The notes below the pieces were generated by a model. The model did not search any database and was not told where the DNA came from. It saw only the letters and a list, made by a program, of their open reading frames with translations. Shown here in pieces: positions 1 through 5,915 of a stretch of 10,981 nt of DNA; the first letter of the stretch is position 1, and each line of letters starts with the position of its first letter. The position numbers and the translations under genes were made by a program. The stretch is from Armatimonadota bacterium (GTDB lineage: Bacteria > Armatimonadota > JAAZEB01): the NCBI GenBank assembly GCA_012841485.1, contig DUUU01000481.1, positions 1-10,981 on the forward strand, given 5' to 3'.

Positions 1-2
1 AG

Positions 3-392
3 GAGGTGAGGCAGGACGAGCTGGCCCGAGGCATCACGCTGATCGGGCCGCATCGCGATGATCTTGGTTTCCAGGTGAAAGGCACGGACGTGCGCGTTTT
101 CGGATCGCAGGGCCAACAGCGCAGCGTGGCTCTCTCCACCAAGCTGGCCGAGGTGGAGCTGATGCGCGAGCGGGTTGGGGAAGCCCCGGTCCTACTTTTG
201 GATGACGCCGGAGCGGAGCTGGATGAGGCGCGCAGAGCGCGCCTCTTTGATGCGGTGCGCGAGAGTTGCCAGACGCTTGTCACCTGCACCGACGAGGCGA
301 TGTTGCCGGCGGAGATGGTGCGTAACGCACAACGGTATCGAGTTGAGGAGGGGAGAGTCGCCCGCGGCGAGTCCGTGGCGACGATCTCATGA
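3..392 (+). CDS. recF: DNA replication and repair protein RecF (3' part only)
   Basis: This is the C-terminal 129 codons of RecF; the gene enters from the left edge, so the GTG at 6 is internal and not a start. RecF is an SMC/Rad50-like ATPase that binds gapped DNA and, with RecO and RecR, loads RecA. Visible family landmarks are the GPHRDD motif near the left edge, the ABC-signature-like GSQGQQR segment (about bases 99-121), the Walker B strand PVLLLDD (about 187-207) followed by AELDEARR, and the closing TLVTCTDEAML segment typical of the RecF C terminus. The usual residues after Walker B are closer to V-x-SELD; here they are AGAELD, which keeps the acidic residues. The N-terminal Walker A lobe is outside the window. 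The stop is at 390-392, 31 bases before the DciA-like gene. Family assignment is firm. Confidence 0.95.
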   Translation, partial: EVRQDELARGITLIGPHRDDLGFQVKGTDVRVFGSQGQQRSVALSTKLAEVELMRERVGEAPVLLLDDAGAELDEARRARLFDAVRESCQTLVTCTDEAMLPAEMVRNAQRYRVEEGRVARGESVATIS

Positions 393-423
393 CAGACGAG
401 GATAGGGTGGGGCAGCGCCGCTG

Positions 424-1020
424 ATGGGGCCGCGGAAAAATCGACAGCTTGGCTTGGTAGGGAGCGCGCTTGATTCCGCGCTCTCGCGCCTGGGGCTCTC
501 CGGGCGGCTGGCTCAACAGCGCGCCGTCACCCGATGGCCGGAAGTGGTTGGCCCCCAGATCGCCGCTTCCACGCGCGCCGTGGCTGTGCGCGATGGGATC
601 CTCTTTGTTGCCACCAAGAGCAGCACCTGGGCCCACGAACTCATCTTTCGCAAGAAGGCGATCATGGAGGCGCTGGAGCGCGAGCTGGGACGAGGAGTGC
701 TCACCGATATCCGCTTCCAGGCGCGCGGTTTCAGCGACCCGGTAGAGCCCGAGGAGGCCGATGGCCTCCCGGCGCCGGACCGCTCCGAGTGGAGCCAGAT
801 CGCGCTCACGGACGCCGATAAGGCGGTGCTCGAAGAGGCTCTGGAGGGGGTGTCGGATCCTGATCTTCGAGCGCGCCTAGAGCGAGTGTGGGTAGACTCC
901 CTTCGCATTCGCCGCTGGAAAGAGGCGCATGGCTGGGCACGATGCACACGGTGCGGGTTGCCGCACCGCGGCGAATCGGAGCTGTGTGGCATCTGCCGTC
1001 CGCGCGGGGCAAGAGCATGA
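424..1020 (+). CDS. DUF721/DciA-like helicase-loader protein with C-terminal zinc-ribbon-like tail
   Basis: The first ~100 residues of this 198-residue protein match the DUF721/DciA family: a helical start, then RAVTRWPEVVGPQIA, a short beta segment (RDGILFVATKSSTWAHEL) and a helix with FRKKAIMEAL followed by a strand containing DIRFQ. In bacteria without DnaC or DnaI, DciA helps place the replicative helicase DnaB, and its gene commonly follows recF, as here. The C-terminal half is extra: an acidic linker and helix (about 105-165), then a cysteine pair C174-x2-C177 and a second pair C188-x2-C191, which suggests a zinc ribbon. ATG 424 is chosen because an in-frame stop lies at 403-405; only a CTG at 421 lies between. 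The ribosome-binding site is a weak GGGTGGGG about 11 bases upstream. The stop overlaps the next start (ATGA). The helicase-loading role is family inference; the zinc site is inferred from spacing alone. Confidence 0.85.
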   Translation: MGPRKNRQLGLVGSALDSALSRLGLSGRLAQQRAVTRWPEVVGPQIAASTRAVAVRDGILFVATKSSTWAHELIFRKKAIMEALERELGRGVLTDIRFQARGFSDPVEPEEADGLPAPDRSEWSQIALTDADKAVLEEALEGVSDPDLRARLERVWVDSLRIRRWKEAHGWARCTRCGLPHRGESELCGICRPRGARA

Positions 1021-2249
1021 CATCAGCCATCCAGAAGCGTCTTGCCTCCCGCCCGCTGATCATCGCAGGCGCGCTCTCGTTTATCGCCCTCCTGGCCGAG
1101 CTAGGCTACCAGACGATTGCGGTTGCCGGGATGCCCTTCTTCCTCAAGGACGAGCTGCGCCTTCCCGTGCGCATCATCACCCTGATCAACGTCTGCTTCC
1201 TGGTGGCGGAAACAGGGGCAAAGATCCCGTTCGGGATCCTGAGCGACCGCTATGGGAGGCGCTTCTTCATCATGTGTGGACCGCTTCTCTCCGCGGTGGC
1301 CGCCTTCGCCATCACACGGGGGCCCTCCCCAGGCCAGGTGGCGGCGATTCGCGCCCTGGATGGCATCGGCGCGGCGATGCTGTGGCCGGCGCTCTTTGCG
1401 ACGGTCGCCGACGTGGTGGAAGAGCGAATTCGCGCCACGGCGATGAGCCTTTTCAACGCGATGTACATTGGCGGGATCGTGGTCGGCCCGCTGCTCTACA
1501 GTAACGTCTACTCCCGCACCGGTTCGCAGGTGGCGATCTTCTGGGTCCTCGCGGTCTTCTTCCTCATGGCAGTCGGCGTGGCCTACCTTGTCACGCCGCG
1601 CCGGGCAACAAATGACCGGCGACCGGCGGCGGACGAGCAGGTACCGGATGCCTCGGCATGGAGGATCGTGCGCGGCAATCCGGTGCTGATGGCCATGCTA
1701 GTCGTCGCGGTGGTTCAGTTCGTTGGGCTGCACATGCTCAACGGCGTGCTCAGCATCTACCTCAACGAGCAGATCCATATCGAGAAGGAGCAGATCGGGC
1801 ACCTCTTCCTCTACATCGGGTTGGTGGTGGGACCCTTTGCCATCCCGATGGGCCGGCTGGCGGATCGCATCGGGAAACCTCGCGCGGTGCGTCTGGGCCT
1901 CGGGGTGTGCGCGGTGGGAATGTGGCTGTTGCCCTGGGTGCGAGCCGTGCCGCTCCTCGTTGTGACCGCCGGCATTTTTGGCATCGGCTTCCTGCTCGCA
2001 TCGCCGGCATGGCTGGCCCTGATGACGGAGCTGGCGGGGGACGAGCGCCGTGGAGGCGTGGTCGGAATTATGAACACGGCACAGGGGATCGGGGCTGCTC
2101 TTGGCGCCGCGGTTGGCGGTAGCCTGTATGACTACCTGGGACCCCGCGCGCCCTTCCTGGCCAGCGCGCTTCTTTTCACGGTTTCGGTCCTGGTTGTATT
2201 TCGATATGTGCGCAGAGTTCCGGCGCATAGACAGGTGGTAATCCGTTGA
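1017..2249 (+). CDS. Major facilitator superfamily (MFS) transporter
   Basis: A 410-residue, very hydrophobic protein with about twelve membrane segments in two six-helix halves, the usual MFS size. The cytoplasmic loop between helices 2 and 3 carries motif A, GILSDRYGRR at residues 73-82, and the equivalent loop in the second half carries a degenerate copy, GRLADRIGKP (279-288). A hydrophilic central loop (about 195-215) separates the halves. The pattern resembles drug/metabolite:H+ antiporters of the DHA1 type, but the substrate cannot be read from sequence. I start at ATG 1017, which overlaps the previous stop as ATGA with GGGG 7 bases upstream. The reading frame is open back to an ATG at 888, but those 43 extra residues are hydrophilic, overlap the DciA-like gene by 133 bases and precede the first membrane helix, so they are unlikely to be translated. 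Expression is probably coupled to the upstream gene. Confidence 0.9.
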   Translation: MTSAIQKRLASRPLIIAGALSFIALLAELGYQTIAVAGMPFFLKDELRLPVRIITLINVCFLVAETGAKIPFGILSDRYGRRFFIMCGPLLSAVAAFAITRGPSPGQVAAIRALDGIGAAMLWPALFATVADVVEERIRATAMSLFNAMYIGGIVVGPLLYSNVYSRTGSQVAIFWVLAVFFLMAVGVAYLVTPRRATNDRRPAADEQVPDASAWRIVRGNPVLMAMLVVAVVQFVGLHMLNGVLSIYLNEQIHIEKEQIGHLFLYIGLVVGPFAIPMGRLADRIGKPRAVRLGLGVCAVGMWLLPWVRAVPLLVVTAGIFGIGFLLASPAWLALMTELAGDERRGGVVGIMNTAQGIGAALGAAVGGSLYDYLGPRAPFLASALLFTVSVLVVFRYVRRVPAHRQVVIR

Positions 2250-3463
2250 GCAGCAAAAGTAAGCGAAACTTTATCGGTCACTGGCTTCTCATCGCCGGCG
2301 CGTTCGCGCTGACGCTTCCGTGGCTCATCCTACGGCTGATGCACTGGCACGAGACGGCGGACCCCCTGGCGGTGGCCGCGGTCTCCGGCCTGGCGATCCT
2401 TGGTGCCGCTTTCATCCTCTCGTGGGCGGCCGAGGTGGCGCAGATGGACATCTCGCAGTCGTTGGCGCTGGCCTTCCTGGCGCTGATCTCTATTCTGCCC
2501 GAATACGCCGTGGATATGTACTTCGCCTGGCAGGCGGGCAAGAACCCGGAGTACATGGGCTATGCCACCGCGAACATGACGGGCGCCAACCGCTTGCTCA
2601 TCGGCCTGGGATGGTCGGCTGTCGTGCTCCTCTACTGGGCGCGCAGCCGCAAGCGCTCGGTCACGCTGGAACCGGGGCAGTCCACGGAGATGACTTTCCT
2701 GATGCTGGCCACCCTCTGGTCGTTCACCATCCCCCTGCGAGGTGAGATCGGAATGATCGACATGGTGGTCTTGCTCACCCTCTTTGTACTCTATATGTGG
2801 CGCGCCTCCAAGGCGGAGCACGAGGAGCCGGAGTTCACGGGTCCGCCGCTGGCGCTCTCCATCCTGCCGCAGGCGCGGCGGCGGGCCGTGGTGATCGGGT
2901 TCTTTGTATGGGCGGCGGCGATCATCCTCGCCTCGGCAGAGCCCTTCTCGGAGGGCCTCGTCGAAACGGGGAAGCGCTGGGGTGTGGATGAGTTCCTGCT
3001 GGTGCAGTGGCTGGCGCCACTTGCCTCGGAATCGCCCGAATTCATCGTCGCCTCGCTCTTTGCCCTGCGCGGCACTCCAAGCCTCGGCCTGGGAGCACTG
3101 ATCTCATCGAAGGTCAACCAGTGGACGCTGCTTGTTGCGATGCTCCCCCTGGTCTTCAGCATTTCGGTGGGTAGCCCATCAGGGCTGATCCTCGACGCGC
3201 GCCAGCAGGAGGAAGTCTTCCTGACTTCCGCGCAGTCGCTCTTCGCGCTCGCGGTGATCCTCAACTTCCGGATGTCCGTCTGGGAGGCGTTCGGGCTGAT
3301 CTTCCTCTTCGTGACTCAGCTCTTCTTCACGGATACGCATATCCGCTATATCTATGCCTTCACGTACCTCGGCCTTGCGGTCATTATCATTGCGCGGCAC
3401 CCGGACCGGCTGCGCAATCTGTTGGGCCTCCTGCGCTCTGGTGGCTGCCGCTCGGAGGGGTAG
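2246..3463 (+). CDS. Sodium/calcium exchanger superfamily (CaCA) antiporter
   Basis: A 405-residue integral membrane protein with about ten to eleven hydrophobic helices. Two internal repeats mark it as a cation/Ca2+ antiporter. Alpha-1 (about 60-125) has ISILPEYAVDM with E86, then GYATANMTGANRLLIGLG with N110 and N115. Alpha-2 (about 255-300) has LASESPEFIVAS with E265, then LGALISSKVNQWTLL with S287, S288 and N291. The paired acidic residues preceded by Pro are the ion-binding positions of the family. A hydrophilic loop at about 187-210 separates the halves. Whether the exchanged ions are Na+, Ca2+, H+ or K+ cannot be decided; close relatives are often named sodium:calcium or sodium:proton exchangers. 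The start is TTG 2246, overlapping the MFS stop as TTGA, with an AGGTGG ribosome-binding site at 2233-2238 seven bases upstream. It is the last gene of the unit and is followed by a hairpin. Confidence 0.85.
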   Translation: MSSKSKRNFIGHWLLIAGAFALTLPWLILRLMHWHETADPLAVAAVSGLAILGAAFILSWAAEVAQMDISQSLALAFLALISILPEYAVDMYFAWQAGKNPEYMGYATANMTGANRLLIGLGWSAVVLLYWARSRKRSVTLEPGQSTEMTFLMLATLWSFTIPLRGEIGMIDMVVLLTLFVLYMWRASKAEHEEPEFTGPPLALSILPQARRRAVVIGFFVWAAAIILASAEPFSEGLVETGKRWGVDEFLLVQWLAPLASESPEFIVASLFALRGTPSLGLGALISSKVNQWTLLVAMLPLVFSISVGSPSGLILDARQQEEVFLTSAQSLFALAVILNFRMSVWEAFGLIFLFVTQLFFTDTHIRYIYAFTYLGLAVIIIARHPDRLRNLLGLLRSGGCRSEG

Positions 3464-3490
3464 CAAGGCGTTCATCCGGTATCGGGAAGA

Positions 3491-3533
3491 AGCGCGCGTG
3501 GGGAACTTCGGCCAGAGTTCCCCACGCGGCGCT
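3491..3533. terminator. Strong hairpin between convergent genes, likely bidirectional terminator
   Basis: A perfect 13-bp stem (arms 3495-3507 and 3516-3528, around an 8-base loop) extends outward to 3491-3533 if one G (3529) is bulged, giving about 17 pairs. It lies 27 bases after the antiporter stop and about 38 bases after the selA stop on the other strand, the expected place for a shared terminator. Neither side has a clear U-tract (plus strand continues CTCTGGGGG; minus strand continues TTCCCG), so it would be a non-canonical terminator or an RNA-stabilising hairpin. A small GGGGTACCCC palindrome follows at 3537-3546. Confidence 0.65.
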
Positions 3534-3571
3534 CTGGGGGTACCCCAAATCCCATCCGCGAAGTTTCCCTC

Positions 3572-5011
3572 TCACGAGGGCGATTCCTGGGTTCCCACCT
3601 CCCGGCACTCCGCGTCTGGCGGGCGCGTGAGGCGTGACAGCGCGCTGATCACTTCGTCGGCTTCCTGATCCGACACAGCACGCATATCGAGCAGAAACGC
3701 ATCGCGAGCGATCCGCCCGAAGATGGCCGGCTCTCCCGCGCGCAGCGACCGCGCCACTTCCTCGGGAGAGCGGCCCGCGGCCTGGACGCGTACGGCGAAG
3801 CTGGGAAGCTCTTCCGTGGGCAGAGATCCACCGCCGATCTCGCAGGAGGTCGCCATGACGGTGAGTTCCAGGCCCGGGCGCGCGGCATTGCGCGCAACTT
3901 TCCGGGCGAGCGCCTCGATCTCTTCCAGGGAGCGCATGAGCGCGCACAGCGTGGGGATGTGATGAAGCGCGCTCTTCTCTTCCAGGTAGAGGCGAAGGGT
4001 GGCCTCGAGCGCCGCCAGGGTGAGCTTGTCGCACCGGAGCGCGCGCATCAACGGGCTCCGCGTGATCCGGTGGATCACCTCCTCGCTGCCGAGAAGCAGT
4101 CCCGCCTGCGGGCCGCCCAGTAGCTTATCGCCGCTGAAGGTGACGAGGTCAACGCCCGTCGCGACGATTCGGGGCACGGTCGGCTCGGGAGAGAGACCGG
4201 CGCGCGTCACGTCGAAGAAGGCACCGCTTCCAAGGTCGGTGACGACCGGTATTCCGCGCCGGCGCCCGAGGGCGACCAGATCCGGCAAGGCGACCTCCTC
4301 GCAGAAGCCGATGACCCGGTAGTTGCTCGGATGCACCTGGAGCAAGAGCGCCGTCTCGGGGGTGATCGCCTCTTCATAATCGTAAAGGTGGGTCTTGTTG
4401 GTGGTGCCCACCTCCACCATGCGACACCCGCTGGCGCGGATCACATCCGGCATGCGAAACTGACCGCCGATCTCCACGAGCTGCCCGCGCGAGATGATCA
4501 CCTCGCGCCCGGCCGCGAGCGTGTTCAGCGCCAGGAGGACCGCCGCGGCGTTGTTGTTCACCACGGCAGCCGCGGGCGCCCCGGTGAGCGTGCGCAACAG
4601 CTCCTGGATCGGCTCTAGCCGCGATCCACGGCGTCCCGTCTCAACATCCACCTCTAGAAGCGAATGGGACCCCGCGACTTCGCACACCGCCTCGACTGCC
4701 TGGGGCGCCAGGACCGCCCTCCCCAGGCCGGTGTTCAAGAGAACGCCCGTGGCGTTGATCGCGCGCCGCAGGGACCGCCGGCCGCGCTGGACGATAGCGC
4801 GCGCAGCCTCCTCGGCCACCGCCGGCAACGAGGTCTCCACCTCCTCGCCATGCCGGATGCGCTGGCGCAGGCCATCCAGCACCAACCGGATCGCGTCTAC
4901 CGCGAGCGGGCGCGGCATCTGTTCCAACAGGCCAACGACCCGTTCATGGCGCAGGATCTCATCCACCGCGGGGATCTCGCGGAGGCGTTCTCTCATCACC
5001 GAATCTTCCAT
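3572..5011 (-). CDS. selA: L-seryl-tRNA(Sec) selenium transferase (selenocysteine synthase)
   Basis: SelA is a cytoplasmic PLP enzyme that converts Ser-tRNA(Sec) to Sec-tRNA(Sec) using selenophosphate, for insertion at UGA codons. The 479-residue protein is close to the usual ~460. Conserved blocks appear in order: an N-terminal helical tRNA-binding region (REIPAVDEIL, 11-20), INATGVLLNTGLGRA (85-99), VVNNNAAAVLLALNTLA (150-166), SRGQLVEIGGQFRMPDV (174-190), VGTTNKTHL (201-209), VHPSNYRVIGF (226-236), TDLGSG (258-263), and SGDKLLGGPQAG, whose K296 is the expected PLP lysine (K295 in E. coli). The GGGSLPTEELPS segment near the C terminus is also typical. ATG at 5009-5011 is taken as start; a second ATG at 4994-4996, preceded by GGAAG, is an equally good alternative that shortens it by five residues. 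It is monocistronic in this window: no selB, selD or tRNA(Sec) is adjacent. I see no clear promoter. Confidence 0.97.
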   Translation of the reverse strand: MEDSVMRERLREIPAVDEILRHERVVGLLEQMPRPLAVDAIRLVLDGLRQRIRHGEEVETSLPAVAEEAARAIVQRGRRSLRRAINATGVLLNTGLGRAVLAPQAVEAVCEVAGSHSLLEVDVETGRRGSRLEPIQELLRTLTGAPAAAVVNNNAAAVLLALNTLAAGREVIISRGQLVEIGGQFRMPDVIRASGCRMVEVGTTNKTHLYDYEEAITPETALLLQVHPSNYRVIGFCEEVALPDLVALGRRRGIPVVTDLGSGAFFDVTRAGLSPEPTVPRIVATGVDLVTFSGDKLLGGPQAGLLLGSEEVIHRITRSPLMRALRCDKLTLAALEATLRLYLEEKSALHHIPTLCALMRSLEEIEALARKVARNAARPGLELTVMATSCEIGGGSLPTEELPSFAVRVQAAGRSPEEVARSLRAGEPAIFGRIARDAFLLDMRAVSDQEADEVISALSRLTRPPDAECREVGTQESPS

Positions 5012-5057
5012 GTGGATTGACTTCTGGAATCGCGGGCGCGGCTTGCCTAACCATCGG

Positions 5058-5100
5058 CCCCTTCCCTACCCTCCGCCCCCAGGGCAACCCAGGGAAGGGG
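5058..5100. repeat. G/C-rich inverted repeat, REP-like palindromic element
   Basis: A perfect 10-base inverted repeat, CCCCTTCCCT (5058-5067) and AGGGAAGGGG (5091-5100), encloses a second short pair of CCCT and AGGG runs (5069-5085). One strand of the 5' side is almost pure pyrimidine. It sits between the divergent 5' ends of selA and the signal peptidase gene, where neither gene needs a terminator. Composition and layout resemble the small dispersed intergenic palindromes common in high-GC genomes of Chloroflexota, Planctomycetota and relatives. Only one copy is visible here, so calling it dispersed is inference. Confidence 0.5.
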
Positions 5101-5230
5101 AGCGACCGCGTGGACGTCGTGAACGGCGCCGGATGGATCGCGCACTCCGGGCATCCATACCTGTCGCGCTCATCCGTGGTAGCGATGCCCGCAAGCGTTG
5201 TGTTGCGATCCCTGTTCGGCTCGCGTGTGG

Positions 5231-5260
5231 TTGACACCTCCCCGCGGGCGGGAGTACAAT
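5231..5260 (+). promoter_or_regulatory. Sigma-70-type promoter for the signal peptidase gene
   Basis: TTGACA at 5231-5236 matches the -35 consensus exactly and TACAAT at 5255-5260 matches the -10 consensus at five of six bases, with an 18-base spacer. Transcription would begin near 5267, giving a leader of about 50 bases to the chosen GTG start at 5316. It stands out from the G/C-rich surroundings. It would drive the signal peptidase gene and probably the DUF4855 gene behind it. Confidence 0.7.
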
Positions 5261-5315
5261 GCTGAGAGGGCGCACGGGCGGCGCCGCGTCCGGCTTTGGG
5301 AAAGGGAAACTGAGG

Positions 5316-5873
5316 GTGAGCAACCCGCGCTATCATACCGCCTGGTGGCGGGTCTTTGAAACGGTGGTCCTGATTGCCGCCCTGGCAGGAGCCGCTTACC
5401 TGCGTCTTCACGTCCTCCTTCCCGCGCGCATCATTTCCCAGTCGATGGTTCCCACGCTTCAAGTGGATGACTACGTCCTGATCAACCGCCTGGCCTACCG
5501 GGAACGCCTCCCCAAGCCGGGCGAGATCGTCGCGTTCAACACGCTGGACCGCCAGCAGGTCTGGGTCAAGCGCGCGGTTGCGGGTCCGGATGACCGCGTC
5601 GAGCTACGCGCCGGCAAGCTCTACCGCAACGGCCAGCCGGTGGATGAGTCGTACATCGTGCAGCGCCGGCGAATCAGCTTCCCTCCCGTGCGCGTTCCCC
5701 CAGATCACATCTTCGTTTTGGGCGATAACCGCGACAATAGCGACGACAGCCGATACTGGGGCCCGCTGCATCGGCAGTACGTGGTGGGCAAGGTGGTGTG
5801 GGTCTACTGGCCCTGGGAGCGCAAGGGCCGTCCCGGGACGCCTCCGATAGAGGCAAACCGCGGCGCGGAGTGA
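5316..5873 (+). CDS. lepB: Type I signal peptidase
   Basis: This membrane-anchored serine/lysine protease removes signal peptides from exported proteins on the outer face of the cytoplasmic membrane. The 185-residue protein has one N-terminal membrane anchor (about 13-33) followed by the S26 catalytic domain: box B SQSMVPTL with nucleophile S43, box D VKRAVAGPDD with general base K85, and box E GDNRDNSDDSRYWG beginning near residue 136. The length is that of the short Gram-positive/Terrabacteria type with one anchor. GTG 5316 is preferred because AAAGGGA lies at 5301-5307 with an 8-base spacer and because the in-frame ATG at 5259 lies inside the -10 box of the promoter. The ATG 5259 version would add 19 glycine- and arginine-rich residues and has its own GGGAG four bases upstream, so it remains possible if transcription starts further left. 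The DUF4855 gene follows after 42 bases. Confidence 0.93.
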   Translation: MSNPRYHTAWWRVFETVVLIAALAGAAYLRLHVLLPARIISQSMVPTLQVDDYVLINRLAYRERLPKPGEIVAFNTLDRQQVWVKRAVAGPDDRVELRAGKLYRNGQPVDESYIVQRRRISFPPVRVPPDHIFVLGDNRDNSDDSRYWGPLHRQYVVGKVVWVYWPWERKGRPGTPPIEANRGAE

Positions 5874-5906
5874 GACCGAAACTGCTTCAACACTCGTTAA
5901 TCACCC

Positions 5907-5912
5907 AGGAGG
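5907..5912 (+). promoter_or_regulatory. Ribosome-binding site AGGAGG for the DUF4855 gene
   Basis: AGGAGG is a full match to the anti-Shine-Dalgarno sequence. It is 3 bases from ATG 5916 and 6 bases from ATG 5919. The spacing slightly favours the second ATG, which would drop one methionine from the signal peptide without changing function. Confidence 0.75.
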
Positions 5913-5915
5913 ATC

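Noticed and set aside
888..1016. Upstream extension of the MFS gene to ATG 888.
   Set aside because: It would overlap the DciA-like gene by 133 bases and add a hydrophilic, Arg-rich leader before helix 1, whereas ATG 1017 gives the common ATGA coupling.
4494..5234. A 246-codon plus-strand open frame antisense to the 5' half of selA.
   Set aside because: Ser/Arg-rich translation of the non-coding strand; selA on the minus strand explains this region completely.
5017..5265. An 82-codon plus-strand open frame between selA and the signal peptidase gene.
   Set aside because: It runs through the inverted repeat and the promoter, has no ribosome-binding site that I can see and no recognisable domain.
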